Counted from the stretch's first letter, positions 8,822-17,866 are shown. The stretch is 64,000 nt of DNA from Oceanobacillus sp. CFH 90083 (GCF_009389585.1 NZ_VIYG01000003.1:341144-405143), one strand, 5' to 3'. The notes: generated from the sequence alone by a model not told the origin. Translations and numbers: made by a program.

Positions 8822-10111
8822 ATGAATAATAAATTTATGCAAAAATTTATTGAAATTGCTGGTCGTATTGGTTCACAACGTCACTTAGTTGCCATTCGTG
8901 ATGGTTTTGTGGCGACAATGCCATTAATTATTATTGGATCATTAGCTGTATTAATCAATAACTTTCCTGCATTTGGAAGTTTTGATATTGTAGCGATTTT
9001 AAATAGTATTTTTGGAGAAGGAAATTGGCAAAATGTTGGGGGAAGTATTTGGAATGGTACATTTGCTGTTATTGGACTACTCATTTCTTTTACAATAGCT
9101 TATAATTTAGCTAAGTCCTATGAAGTAGATGGCTTATCTGCTGGTTTAATATCAATTGCTTCTTATATTATGCTCATACCAGTTACTGAAGATTTTGGTT
9201 TGAATATGAACTGGCTGGGAACTCAGGGTCTATTTGTCGCTATAATTATAGCACTTATTGTCACAGAAATATTCCGTTTTCTTATTCAGGCTAATATCAC
9301 AATCAAAATGCCAGAAGGAGTACCTGAGGGTGTTACCCGTTCCTTTGCAGCGTTAATTCCGGCAATGATTATTCTTGCAGTTGTTGGACTGCTGCAAGCA
9401 ATTTTAAGTGCTGCTGTAGAATTTAGTATTTTTGAAGTGATTTTTAACGTGATTCAAGAGCCGCTTCAAGGGCTTGGGAATACGCTTCCAGCAGCATTGG
9501 TTGTTGCATTTTTAAATCATTTGTTGTGGTTTTTTGGTTTACATGGCACAAATATTATTGGTTCCGTTATTGAGCCGGTCTATTTGCCGCTAATTGAACA
9601 AAATGCAAGTCTGTTTCAACAGGGGATGTCTGCATTTGATGTGCCGAATGTCGTAACTAAGCCATTTTTAGATTCCTTTGTTTTTATGGGAGGATCAGGG
9701 ACAACATTAGCCTTGTTAATAGCAATATTTATAGTGGTTCGCAGAGAAAAGAATCATCCATATCGTGAGGTTGCAAAATTATCTGCACCAGCAGGGGTCT
9801 TCAATATTAATGAACCGGTTATCTTTGGTTTACCAATTGTTCTAAACCCCGTATTTTTAATTCCATTTATTATAGTTCCTGTCACACTGACTATTATTTC
9901 GTATTTTGCTCTATCTTGGGGATTTGTACCAAAAACAGTAGCTATTGTTCCTTGGAACATTCCGCCAATTCTAAGCGGTTATCTGGTAACAGGGGGCAGT
10001 GTGAAAGGAATTATTCTACAACTTGTTAACTTAACAGTCGCTATCTTACTATACATTCCATTTGTAATGGCAGGAGTCCGTGCGATGAAAGAAAAAATGG
10101 GGGGTCAATAA
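8822..10111 (+). CDS. chbC: PTS IIC component, lactose/cellobiose (CelB/ChbC) family
   Basis: A 429-residue integral membrane protein with about ten hydrophobic helices. CelB landmarks: HLVAIRDGFVATMPLIIIGS at the N-terminus, LWFFGLHGTNI in the middle, GGSGTTLALLIAI, and FNINEPVIFGLPIVLNPV, the conserved loop with the proposed sugar-binding NEPV/I motif. It moves the disaccharide across the membrane during phosphorylation by IIA/IIB. It starts 12 bp after the GH4 gene and is followed by IIA and IIB. Confidence 0.92.
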   Translation: MNNKFMQKFIEIAGRIGSQRHLVAIRDGFVATMPLIIIGSLAVLINNFPAFGSFDIVAILNSIFGEGNWQNVGGSIWNGTFAVIGLLISFTIAYNLAKSYEVDGLSAGLISIASYIMLIPVTEDFGLNMNWLGTQGLFVAIIIALIVTEIFRFLIQANITIKMPEGVPEGVTRSFAALIPAMIILAVVGLLQAILSAAVEFSIFEVIFNVIQEPLQGLGNTLPAALVVAFLNHLLWFFGLHGTNIIGSVIEPVYLPLIEQNASLFQQGMSAFDVPNVVTKPFLDSFVFMGGSGTTLALLIAIFIVVRREKNHPYREVAKLSAPAGVFNINEPVIFGLPIVLNPVFLIPFIIVPVTLTIISYFALSWGFVPKTVAIVPWNIPPILSGYLVTGGSVKGIILQLVNLTVAILLYIPFVMAGVRAMKEKMGGQ

Positions 10112-10114
10112 ATC

Positions 10115-10450
10115 ATGACAATGACAAAAGAAGAAGTACAAATGCTTTCTTTTCAAATTATCTTACACGCCGGTAATGCGAGATCAGATGCGATGGAAGC
10201 TTTGCAGCTGGCGAAGAAAGGGCAATTTGAAGAAGCGGCAGCAAAAATAGAAGCTGCTGATGAAGCATTTGCAGAGGCACATCATATGCAAACGAATTTA
10301 TTGCATGATGAGGCAAATGGAAAGCAGACAGAGCTTTCTGTCATCCTTATTCATGCACAGGATCATCTTATGAATGCGTTAACGGTCAAGGATTTAGCTG
10401 TTGAAATGATAGATATGCATCAAAAAATAAAACGTCTGGAGGAAAAATAA
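10115..10450 (+). CDS. chbA: PTS IIA component, lactose/cellobiose family
   Basis: A 111-residue helical protein with the family block LSFQIILHAGNARSDAMEAL, AHHMQTNLLHDEA, and the active-site histidine segment SVILIHAQDHLMNA (His near residue 82). HPr phosphorylates this His, which passes phosphate to IIB. It lies 3 bp after IIC. A second ATG two codons in (10121) is an alternative start. Confidence 0.93.
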   Translation: MTMTKEEVQMLSFQIILHAGNARSDAMEALQLAKKGQFEEAAAKIEAADEAFAEAHHMQTNLLHDEANGKQTELSVILIHAQDHLMNALTVKDLAVEMIDMHQKIKRLEEK

Positions 10451-10451
10451 T

Positions 10452-10760
10452 ATGAAAATACGTTTAGTTTGTTCAGCCGGGATGTCGACGTCTATGCTTG
10501 TGAAAAAGATGAAGGAAGCAGCAGAGAAGCAGGGTGTAGAGGCAGATATTGAAGCAGTAGCAGAATCTCAATTGAAAAATCACCTTGAAGGTCTGCAGGT
10601 CGTTCTAATCGGTCCACAGGTCCGCTATTTGGAAGGCAAAATTAAAGAAAGCGTGGAGCCGCAAGGTGTGAAGGTGGCTGTTATTGATCAGATGGCTTAT
10701 GGAATGATGCAGGGAGATAAGGTTCTGAAGCAGGCAATTGATTTAAATGGAGAAAACTAA
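10452..10760 (+). CDS. chbB: PTS IIB component, lactose/cellobiose family
   Basis: A 102-residue protein with the phosphocysteine loop at the N-terminus, LVCSAGMSTSMLVKKMKE (Cys7), and VVLIGPQVRYL (~50). It receives phosphate from IIA and phosphorylates the incoming disaccharide. It directly follows IIA and ends the operon before a strong terminator. The order GH4-IIC-IIA-IIB differs from E. coli chbBCA but is common in Firmicutes. Confidence 0.93.
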   Translation: MKIRLVCSAGMSTSMLVKKMKEAAEKQGVEADIEAVAESQLKNHLEGLQVVLIGPQVRYLEGKIKESVEPQGVKVAVIDQMAYGMMQGDKVLKQAIDLNGEN

Positions 10761-10771
10761 AATACACATAG

Positions 10772-10816
10772 AAAACTCGTATCGGCTCTTCTTTTAGCAG
10801 ATACGAGTTTTGTTAT
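10772..10816 (+). terminator. Terminator of the GH4-PTS operon
   Basis: AAAACTCGTATC (10772-10783) pairs perfectly with GATACGAGTTTT (10800-10811), ending in a short T tract. Confidence 0.85.
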
Positions 10817-11173
10817 AATATGGGCTGAGAACTAGTCTATAAAGCAAAGCTTTCCTAGTACCTGGGGTATTTTGGAGGGAGTGGAGCATTCTACTAATTC
10901 ACGGTTTTCTGTGTTATAGTATTTATGGATAAATAGGATATATTTTTCAAGCAGAGAATTGCGCCAATGACATTTCGCTTATGATTAAGAAAGCTTTTAT
11001 TAAAAGGAGTCTGTCTGAATCACAATCTATGAATAGTGATTCAGACAGGCTTTCTCTATGTTTAGTTGCTTTAGAATTTTTGTGTATGCCAGTTGTCGAT
11101 CATATATAGATTGATAAATTGTTTTAAAATATAATGGAATAATAGCGATGTAATAGCGAAGGAGAGGCAAATC
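10817..11173. other. Gene-free stretch with an orphan hairpin
   Basis: No coding potential is apparent. CTGTCTGAATCAC (11011-11023) pairs perfectly with GTGATTCAGACAG (11036-11048), with T-rich sequence after it. It looks like a terminator, but no gene lies upstream in either direction that needs it, so a small RNA or a leader of the HAD gene is possible. The HAD ribosome binding site GAAGGAGAGG is at the right end. Confidence 0.4.
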
Positions 11174-12031
11174 ATGAAACCAAAAGCAATATTATTAGAT
11201 TTAGATGGAACTTTACTAACAAGTGAAAAAGTAATCTCGTCACGAACGAAGCAAGTATTAATGGAAGCACAAAAGCAGGGAATAAGAATCGTTTTAGCAT
11301 CCGGAAGACCAACAAAAGGAATGGAGCACATTGCAGGTGAATTAGAGATGAGCTCTTATCAGGGATTGATCGTATCTTATAATGGAGCGAGAGTAGTTGA
11401 GTGTGAGACAGGGAACGAAGTATTCAGCCAGCCTTTACCTATCCAATACACAAAAGCTGTGTTGGAGCATTTGCAGGGGTTTAATGTAAAAACAATGATT
11501 GACCGGGACGACTATCTTTATGTAGAAGATGTTTATGATAATGTGATTCGGTTTGAGGGAGCAAAACTAAATATCATTGAATATGAAGCCAGAGGAGTCG
11601 GGTTTAAGCTGTGTGAGGTAGATGATTTGGCAGATTTTGTAGATTTTCCAGTACATAAAATCTTAGTAGCAGGTGATCCAGATTATCTGCAAACTCATTA
11701 CCAGCAATTACAGGAGCCGTTTCAAGGACAGGTGACAGGAGCTTTTTCTGCACCATTTTATTTTGAATTTACAGACAAAAATATTAATAAAGGAAATGCT
11801 GTTGAGCAGACGCTTTCCTCACTGGGAATTGCTGCGGAAGATACGATTGCGTTTGGTGATGGACAGAATGATTACACGATGTTGACATATGCCGGGAAGG
11901 GTGTTGCTATGGAAAATGCTGAAGAGGCTCTGAAAAGCATAGCAGATGAAGTAACATTATCCAATGAGGAGGATGGCATTGCGGTGGTGCTGGAAAAGCT
12001 AATTGACAAATCATGCATGAAGAAATCATAA
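11174..12031 (+). CDS. Cof-type HAD-IIB family hydrolase
   Basis: A 285-residue cytosolic phosphatase with HAD motif I LLDLDGTLL (~9), motif II VLASGRP (~42), Lys of motif III near HKILVAGD, and motif IV FGDGQNDYTMLTYAG (~232). Cof-type members dephosphorylate sugar phosphates and cofactors with broad specificity; the substrate cannot be read from sequence. AAGGAGAGG lies nine bases before the ATG. Its 3' end abuts and slightly overlaps a truncated amidase ORF, so a deletion may have removed the original downstream spacer. Confidence 0.88.
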   Translation: MKPKAILLDLDGTLLTSEKVISSRTKQVLMEAQKQGIRIVLASGRPTKGMEHIAGELEMSSYQGLIVSYNGARVVECETGNEVFSQPLPIQYTKAVLEHLQGFNVKTMIDRDDYLYVEDVYDNVIRFEGAKLNIIEYEARGVGFKLCEVDDLADFVDFPVHKILVAGDPDYLQTHYQQLQEPFQGQVTGAFSAPFYFEFTDKNINKGNAVEQTLSSLGIAAEDTIAFGDGQNDYTMLTYAGKGVAMENAEEALKSIADEVTLSNEEDGIAVVLEKLIDKSCMKKS

Positions 12032-12705
12032 AGCAGGCGGACCTTCAAAATCGTGGCAAAAAACAAGCGAATTTTCATGTTTTACGGGAATCAGCCATGC
12101 CGGCTGTTTTAACGGAAAACGGTTTTATCGATCATGCAGCAGATGCAGCAAAGTTAAAATCAGATGCATTTTTGGAGCAAATTGCTTTAGGTCATGCAAG
12201 AGGAATTGCGAGAATTTTTCAATTATCCACTAAAAGCAGTTCAGGAGCTTCTGGCAATCCCAGCCATCCAGAAAAACCATCAGCAACTAAAAACCGGATG
12301 CATTCCATTGTAGATTATTTGAAATCTATTGGCGAGGATTCCAGCTTTGCAAATCGTGCCAGACTAGCAAACTCTTACGGTATTCCCAATTATACGGGCA
12401 CAGCTGTGCAGAATACACGGCTATTACATGCAATCAGATCTGGCAGAGCTTCAAGTAAATCTTCTTCCAGTTCATCACCAAAACGTGTTCATTTGCCGGC
12501 ATCTGCGTCCACATGGCGTACGTATCCGTTAGATGTGATACCAGTAAAGAAAAATAGCGATTGGAAGCTTACTCCAGCAGCTTTTGGCGGCTTAACCTAT
12601 ACTATTTTAGCGGAGCCGTACCCAAATGTCGTCACGATTCAAACGGGCAGAGGGAGACGTAATATTTACATTGGACCAGATACCAGTGCACGAAGATTGT
12701 CGTAA
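12013..12705 (+). pseudogene. 5'-truncated N-acetylmuramoyl-L-alanine amidase
   Basis: The open frame starts with the C-terminal part of an amidase_3 catalytic domain: NRGKKQANFHVLRESAMPAV, then LTENGFIDHAADA with the catalytic Glu. The first roughly 120 residues, with both zinc histidines and the first Glu, are missing. A module containing SIVDYLKSIGEDSSFANRA and YGIPNYTGTAVQNTRLL follows, of a kind I associate with Bacillus amidase tails. A Ser-rich linker and an SH3-like end come next. It overlaps the HAD gene by 19 bp and has no proper ribosome binding site. An active wall hydrolase is very unlikely; only a wall-binding fragment could be made. Confidence 0.75.
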
Positions 12706-12754
12706 AAAACATTCATTCAGCAGAAGCTTCCTCTCTGCTGAATGAATGTTTTTT
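12704..12754. terminator. Bidirectional terminator between amidase remnant and gpmA
   Basis: CATTCATTCAGCAGA (12710-12724) pairs perfectly with TCTGCTGAATGAATG (12734-12748). A6 on the left and T6 on the right serve both strands. Confidence 0.9.
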
Positions 12755-12756
12755 AT

Positions 12757-13452
12757 TTATTCCTCCTGATCAATGAAATATTTTGAAATAGGCTCTACAT
12801 TGTCATTTAGCTCGTAAACAAGCGGAACCCCTGTTGGAATGGAAACATTTACGATGTCCTCCGCGCTGATCTTTTCAAGGTATTTCATTAGACCCCGCAA
12901 GCTGTTTCCATGTGCTGCGACGATAACATGTTGACCGGCTTTTATGGCTGGCTTTATTTCTTCCTCCCAATAAGGTATAACACGTTCAATGGTTGTTTCC
13001 AGGCTTTCTCCGAGAGGGATTTCCTCCTCACGTAATGTTTTATACTTTGCTTCATGTCCTGGATAGCGCTCATCTTCTTTTTCCAAAAGCGGAGGAGCCG
13101 TATCAAAGCTCCGACGCCAGATATGCACCTGCTCGTCTCCATACTTTTCAGCAACTTCCTGTTTGTTTAATCCCTGCAGGGCGCCGTAATGTCTTTCATT
13201 CAGCCTCCAGGATTTATGAACCGGAACCCATAAACTGTCGGTTTCTTCCAATACATAATGGAGTGTTTTAATGGCTCTTTTTAAATAAGAGGTATAAGCG
13301 ATATCAAAGTGGAAGCCATGCTGCTTCAATGCTTGTCCTGCATGCTTTGCATCCGCAGCACCATGCTCTGTTAAATCTACATCGGTCCAGCCGGTAAAAA
13401 AATTGGCCAAATTCCATTCACTTTGTCCATGTCTAATCAGTACAAGCTTCAT
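12757..13452 (-). CDS. gpmA: 2,3-bisphosphoglycerate-dependent phosphoglycerate mutase
   Basis: A 231-residue histidine phosphatase-superfamily enzyme interconverting 3- and 2-phosphoglycerate in glycolysis. The N-terminal [14 protein letters not shown] carries the phospho-histidine (His9). [23 protein letters not shown] (~87) and [16 protein letters not shown] (second catalytic His, ~180) are diagnostic of the dPGM branch. The start at 13452 has GAGGG upstream; the open frame extends 30 codons further but without homology. Confidence 0.93.
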   Translation of the reverse strand: MKLVLIRHGQSEWNLANFFTGWTDVDLTEHGAADAKHAGQALKQHGFHFDIAYTSYLKRAIKTLHYVLEETDSLWVPVHKSWRLNERHYGALQGLNKQEVAEKYGDEQVHIWRRSFDTAPPLLEKEDERYPGHEAKYKTLREEEIPLGESLETTIERVIPYWEEEIKPAIKAGQHVIVAAHGNSLRGLMKYLEKISAEDIVNVSIPTGVPLVYELNDNVEPISKYFIDQEE

Positions 13453-13591
13453 ATATAGTCCCTCACTTATTGATTGATATAATATTAATACCCTTACTGA
13501 ATAGGATTTACACATCCACGGAAGGTATGTATTTGCAAGCATAAGAAAATACGGTAAGCTAGTATGTACATGGGAATGGAGGTTGCAGAGA

Positions 13592-14533
13592 ATGACAAAA
13601 AGAAATCCAGTTGCGTCATTACTGAATCAATTTGAAACCCTGATTCTGGACGGAGCATTGGCAACGGAATTAGAAAAGCTGGGTTGTAATCTGGATGATC
13701 CATTATGGTCGGCTCGTGTTTTGCTGGATGAACCTGAAAAAATCAGGAAGGTTCATTATGCTTATTTTAAGGCTGGTGCCGACATTGCTATTACTGCAAG
13801 CTATCAAGCCAGTATAGAGGGATTTAAAAAGCGTGGTATCAGTGAAAAGGAAGCGAGAGTATTAATCAAAAAAACAGTGGAACTGGCTCAGGAAGCCCGG
13901 GAGGATTACTGGCAGGAAAAAATGGAATCGGCTCGACCTTATCCGCTAGTTGCCGGATCTGTCGGGCCGTATGGAGCTTATCTTGCTGACGGTTCAGAGT
14001 ATATTGGCAATTATGGAGTAAGTGATCAGCTTTTATATGCTTTTCACAGACCACGCATGGAGGCGTTAGTTGAAGCCGGCGCAGATTTATTAGCAGTTGA
14101 AACGATTCCATCTCTCCAGGAAGCACGAGTTGTCTGCAATTTGCTAAAAGAATTTCCTGGTATACCAGCATGGATGACATTTACGCTGAAGGATGCTGTA
14201 CACATTAGTGAAGGAACAGAATTAAAAGCATGTGCGGAGCTTTTAAATTCATACAGTCAGATTGCTGCTGTAGGTGTCAATTGTGTCACAACAGCATTTG
14301 TCAGTGATGCTGTGCAAGAATTAAAGGCCTATACACAAAAGCCGATTATCATTTATCCGAACTCCGGTGAACACTATGATCCAGAGACAAAAACCTGGTC
14401 CGGCGATAATAGTGTTCATGTGGATACAGCTGCGGCGGATTGGGCTGAAAAAGGAGCGGGAATTATTGGGGGCTGCTGCCGGACAGGCCCGGAGGATATT
14501 CGAGGAATCAGCAGGGTACTTAGGGAAAGGTAA
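13592..14533 (+). CDS. mmuM: Homocysteine S-methyltransferase
   Basis: A 313-residue protein of the MmuM/YbgG type, which transfers methyl from S-methylmethionine (or SAM) to homocysteine. Visible blocks: [13 protein letters not shown] (~19), [12 protein letters not shown] (~70), [17 protein letters not shown] (~127), [10 protein letters not shown] (~170). The zinc Cys residues are in GVNCVTT (~231) and [11 protein letters not shown] (~295). GGAGG lies nine bases before the ATG at 13592; a TTG three codons earlier sits inside that site. No permease gene is adjacent. Confidence 0.9.
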   Translation: MTKRNPVASLLNQFETLILDGALATELEKLGCNLDDPLWSARVLLDEPEKIRKVHYAYFKAGADIAITASYQASIEGFKKRGISEKEARVLIKKTVELAQEAREDYWQEKMESARPYPLVAGSVGPYGAYLADGSEYIGNYGVSDQLLYAFHRPRMEALVEAGADLLAVETIPSLQEARVVCNLLKEFPGIPAWMTFTLKDAVHISEGTELKACAELLNSYSQIAAVGVNCVTTAFVSDAVQELKAYTQKPIIIYPNSGEHYDPETKTWSGDNSVHVDTAAADWAEKGAGIIGGCCRTGPEDIRGISRVLRER

Positions 14534-14672
14534 TCGAAGCAGTAGAAAAAGGTCGGCTTCGTACATATAAATATTTCAGTCAGGTATTTAAGAAGTAGAT
14601 TGGCATCCCGCTAAAACAGTTTTGACATCAGGAGCTTTAAAGAAAGCTATTCAAAAAGAGACACAGCATTAA
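14534..14672 (+). pseudogene. Possible decayed ORF tail after mmuM
   Basis: Two plus-strand frames carry coding-like stretches that would join through one frameshift near 14590: [20 protein letters not shown] and EVDWHPAKTVLTSGALKKAI followed by QKETQH and a stop at 14670-14672. I do not recognise the family, and chance cannot be excluded. Confidence 0.25.
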
Positions 14673-14711
14673 AGGAGAAGATACATTTTCCTTTGATGTT
14701 ATGTCTCTTTT
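14654..14711. terminator. Bidirectional terminator
   Basis: AAAAGAGACA (14654-14663) pairs with TGTCTCTTTT (14702-14711). An inner AAAGGA/TCCTTT pairing extends the structure. It lies between mmuM and the convergent amidohydrolase. Confidence 0.75.
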
Positions 14712-14737
14712 GTTATGCTATTTACCCATGGGTATGA

Positions 14738-15957
14738 TTACAATTCACCAGCAGCTATATCGCCTTTAAACATCGTTGCTGCCCGTTTGGAGCGTCGTGC
14801 AACAGCTTCTGCGGAACAAGAAGCATTAACAAATACAATATTGGCCTCATCGCCAACTTTCGGCCATGCCTGTTTTCCGGCTTTCGTTAATGTTGTTTTC
14901 CCACCGGTAATGTAGCTTAGGGACTGTGTCAGTGAAGATTGATCTACCCAACGGTATATTTCTGCTAATCGGCCCAATCGTTCTAAAATATCTCCATTGC
15001 CAAAAGGAGACCAGACATCAAAGATATTATCACAGCCGACTGCTACCTCGACGCCTTTATTCTTTAACAGTTCCAGCGGAGGGAATTTCCGGTTATTAGG
15101 AACACTGCTAATAATACCGACACCAGCTTCAGACAGAAGTTCTGCTAACTCCTCTGCCTGCTTCAGAGAAACATCGCCAAGGCCAAAGGCATGACTGACA
15201 GCTACTTTCCCTTGTAAGCCAGCTTCTATGGTCAGTTCTGCTAACCGCTTCATGGTAAAGGTTCCCAAGTGGTCTGCGTCATGTAAATGCAAATCAATAC
15301 TGGCTCCGGCTCCCACAGCCAGCTCAACCATCGTTTGCAGGGAGGCTTCGATATCTCCATCAACATTTGCAGGGTCAACACCCCCTACATAGCCGGCTCC
15401 TTGTTTAAGTGCTTCTTTCACAAGGTGTTTTGAATCAGAGCGAAGTAATCCATGCTGCGGAAAAGCGACTATTTCTGAAGCCAGTCTGTTTTCATAGCTG
15501 TGCAGCGCTTTTTTTACCTCATCCAAATTTTTCAATCCTACTTCTGGATACAGGTCAACATGTGTCCGGACTTTTGTAGCACTGGCGTGAGAATAGATGT
15601 CCAACAATTTTTCTGCTCGTTCTTGAGTTGTTGTTGCTAATGTAGGCAGCACTTTTTTTTCCACTTCAAAGCGTTCAAAAATGCTCTTTGTCGGAATAAC
15701 AGGCCGCCATGCATCACCCAGTAAAGTTTTATCTAAATGACAATGTCTTTCGGTGAAGGAAGGGAGGGCCAATAATCCTTTTGCGTCTTTATACGGAACG
15801 TTATTGGGAATTTCCTGATCAGCAGAAACAATCTGCCCGATTTTCCCATTCTTTATAAGAAGATGGACTGTTTCCGTTTCTGTTCCGGTAATATATCCAT
15901 CCTCCTCTTTATAATTTTTTCCAGCTGTACATTTTTAATCCACTGTCTTGTATCCAT
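14738..15957 (-). pseudogene. Amidohydrolase (cytosine-deaminase-like), frameshifted in an A tract
   Basis: The main frame encodes about 344 residues of a CodA-like amidohydrolase: HCHLDKT, IVAFPQHGLL, GVDPANVDGD, IDLHLHD, VSHAFGLGD, GCDNIFDVWSPFGNGD and a C-terminal NASCSAEAVARRSKRAA. Its natural N-terminus is in another frame: a start at 15957 with AGGAAC upstream gives MDTRQWIKNVQLE, and the frame must change at a run of six A (minus strand, 15920-15915). One more A would restore a continuous 406-residue protein aligning end to end with the paralog at 16017-17243. As read, the cap strand region is lost, so the gene is probably inactive unless slippage or a sequencing error is involved. Confidence 0.8.
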
Positions 15958-16016
15958 TCTGCTTAGTTCCTTCCTAATTTATTAATAAAAATATTCCTTC
16001 TCTACGGACGATTACA

Positions 16017-17243
16017 TCATGATAAACTGCCTGTGATTTGCTTTCCCTGATAAAACACTGCTTTTCTTTGTGCTCTTCTGGCTACAGCTTCTGCAGAGCA
16101 GCTTGCGTCTACTAAAACAAAATTGGCAGCATCTCCTTGTTTTGGCCATACCTGCTTACCAGCTTTATCAAGAGGGGTAATTCCGCCTGTAATATATTGC
16201 AGTGTTTGGCCAAGAGCACGTTCATCACTTAAGCCGAAACGTTCTGCAAGCAGGCCCGCTTTTTCTAAACTGTCTCCTTTTCCAAATGGTGACCAATGAT
16301 CGGTAATACTGTCATCACCTAAGAATACCTCAACACCTTTTTTATCCAGAAAAGGAATCGGTATCGTTTTTGATAAAGAAACAGAGGAGGCGATAGAGAT
16401 GCTTTGCCGGGCCAGCATTTCGGCTATTTCGTCAAGCTTATTTCCATGAATATCTGCCAGTGCAAATGCGTGGCTGAGTGTTACTCTTCCCTGCAGGCCG
16501 GCTTCCTCTGTCAGCTCTGCCAATCTTTTCATGGTAAAAATGCCAAGCTGGCCAGGCTCATGCAGATGGATATCGACATTCGCATTTCCTTCTACAGCCA
16601 GCTCCATGATGGTTTGTAAGGATTTTTCCGCATCGCCGTCAATGCTGGCAGGATCAACACCGCCGACATAGCTGGCGCCATTGCGCAAGGCATCCCGGAT
16701 AAAGCTGACTGCATTGCTTCTAAGAAGTCCTTGCTGCGGAAAAGCAACCATTTCTACAAAGGCTTTATCTTGGTAATCCTCTGAAGCACGCAAAAGTGCT
16801 TCTAAATTCGTTAATCCTTCTATTGGTCCCACATTACAGTGAGAACGAATATGTGTGGTTCCCGCTGACAGAAGCAAATCAATTAAACGTTTCGCTCTGT
16901 CTGTTGCTTGCGGCTGTAATTCCGGGATCAGCCTCTCCTCTTCCTGCAGTCTTGTCCAAATGCCGTTTACAGGAATAGAGGGAGCTTTCCACTTTCCGCC
17001 ATAATATGTTTTATCAAGATGGATATGCATATCTCTGAATGATGGGAGCATCAAGTATTGTTTAGCATTGTATGTTGGTAGATCAGATGTAATCAGTTCT
17101 TGAGCCGGCAAGATTTTTGTTATTTTTCCATTTTCAACTCGAATATGAAATGTATTTGTATGTGTTCTGGAAATGATTCCATGCTGCTGCTGATAACCGG
17201 TTTCCAGCGTCGTATTTGTCAGCCAGTAAGTATTGATATTCAA
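16017..17243 (-). CDS. Amidohydrolase family protein (cytosine-deaminase-like)
   Basis: A 408-residue protein with a small N-terminal beta domain (1-65) and a metal-dependent TIM barrel: MHIHLDKTYYGG (HxHxDK, ~72), VEMVAFPQQGLLRS, YVGGVDPASIDGD, VDIHLHEPG (~222), TLSHAFALAD (~252) and FLGDDSITDHWSPFGKGDS (~306). These ligands match cytosine/isoguanine-type deaminases, so a nitrogen-heterocycle amidohydrolase role is likely; the substrate is unknown. It starts with TTG at 17243, nine bases after AAGGAG. It lies 59 bp upstream of its frameshifted paralog and divergent from marR, which may control it. Confidence 0.8.
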   Translation of the reverse strand: MNINTYWLTNTTLETGYQQQHGIISRTHTNTFHIRVENGKITKILPAQELITSDLPTYNAKQYLMLPSFRDMHIHLDKTYYGGKWKAPSIPVNGIWTRLQEEERLIPELQPQATDRAKRLIDLLLSAGTTHIRSHCNVGPIEGLTNLEALLRASEDYQDKAFVEMVAFPQQGLLRSNAVSFIRDALRNGASYVGGVDPASIDGDAEKSLQTIMELAVEGNANVDIHLHEPGQLGIFTMKRLAELTEEAGLQGRVTLSHAFALADIHGNKLDEIAEMLARQSISIASSVSLSKTIPIPFLDKKGVEVFLGDDSITDHWSPFGKGDSLEKAGLLAERFGLSDERALGQTLQYITGGITPLDKAGKQVWPKQGDAANFVLVDASCSAEAVARRAQRKAVFYQGKQITGSLS

Positions 17244-17360
17244 TGAAAGCTTCTCCTTCTTTTTGAATTAAAAAATATCTTTTTTTATGGTATCATAAGC
17301 ATTTACAAAGAAGAAGAGAATCGATTCCTTTCCTGTTGGCGTTTTCATATAAATCGGGTC

Positions 17361-17389
17361 TTGACAAGTAGAAAAATAAGTTATATAGT
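17361..17389 (+). promoter_or_regulatory. Sigma-A promoter of the marR-MFS operon
   Basis: A perfect -35 TTGACA (17361-17366), 17-nt spacer and -10 TATAGT (17384-17389), about 45 bp before the marR ATG. Confidence 0.8.
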
Positions 17390-17418
17390 TACCTAGGTTA
17401 ATAGTTACTCTGGTTAAT
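17387..17418. promoter_or_regulatory. Tandem 16-bp repeats, candidate MarR operator
   Basis: AGTTACCTAGGTTAAT (17387-17402) is followed directly by AGTTACTCTGGTTAAT (17403-17418), with three mismatches. The first copy is close to palindromic around CCTAGG. The repeats begin inside the -10 box and cover the transcription start, the usual place for MarR autorepression. Confidence 0.65.
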
Positions 17419-17434
17419 ATTTAGGGGGAGCCAA

Positions 17435-17866
17435 ATGGAAGGGTTATTTCGGCAGTATATCAGTATTCATCGACTCTTAATGAAGCAATTAAATGAGCTT
17501 CTGGAAAAATATCAGCTTTCTTATTCTCTATGGCAGGTTATCGTCTATCTGGAGGATAAAGGGACGTCCACACTTGTTGACATTTCCAATTATTATCAAG
17601 TAGAAAAACCAAGTATTACGAGACGGGTTCATCGCCTGCAGGATTACGGTTTAATTAAAGAAGTTCCCAGTACCAATCGCAGAGAAAAAATTATCGGGCT
17701 GACCTCTGAAGGAAAGCGTGTATATCAGGTGTGCAGAAAAGAGATAACCACATTAGAGCATGGCGTTTCCAAAGGATTAACAGAAGAAGAGCAGCAGGCT
17801 GCTTTTCAATTTTTAATGAAGATTCAAGATAATATTCAAAGTAAAGAAGGGTTTTATGGTGAGTAG
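17435..17866 (+). CDS. MarR family transcriptional regulator
   Basis: A 143-residue winged-helix protein. Dimerisation helices flank a DNA-binding core, with STLVDISNYYQVEKPSITRR as the recognition region (~47-66). RLQDYGLIKEVPSTNRREKI (~68-87) is the MarR wing. GGGGGAG precedes the ATG. It overlaps the downstream MFS gene by 11 bp, indicating translational coupling. Tandem repeats over its promoter point to autoregulation and, being in a divergent region, possibly control of the amidohydrolases. Confidence 0.9.
   Translation: MEGLFRQYISIHRLLMKQLNELLEKYQLSYSLWQVIVYLEDKGTSTLVDISNYYQVEKPSITRRVHRLQDYGLIKEVPSTNRREKIIGLTSEGKRVYQVCRKEITTLEHGVSKGLTEEEQQAAFQFLMKIQDNIQSKEGFYGE

Noticed and set aside
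14575-14610. YFSQVFKK reading that resembles the end of an AraC HTH
   Set aside because: Only eight residues match; the neighbouring codons do not continue the AraC pattern in any frame.
15400-15772. The frameshifted amidohydrolase as a naturally shorter protein starting with TTG at 15772
   Set aside because: The upstream sequence aligns in the other frame with the paralog's first 60 residues and has its own start and Shine-Dalgarno, so a frameshift explains the data better.
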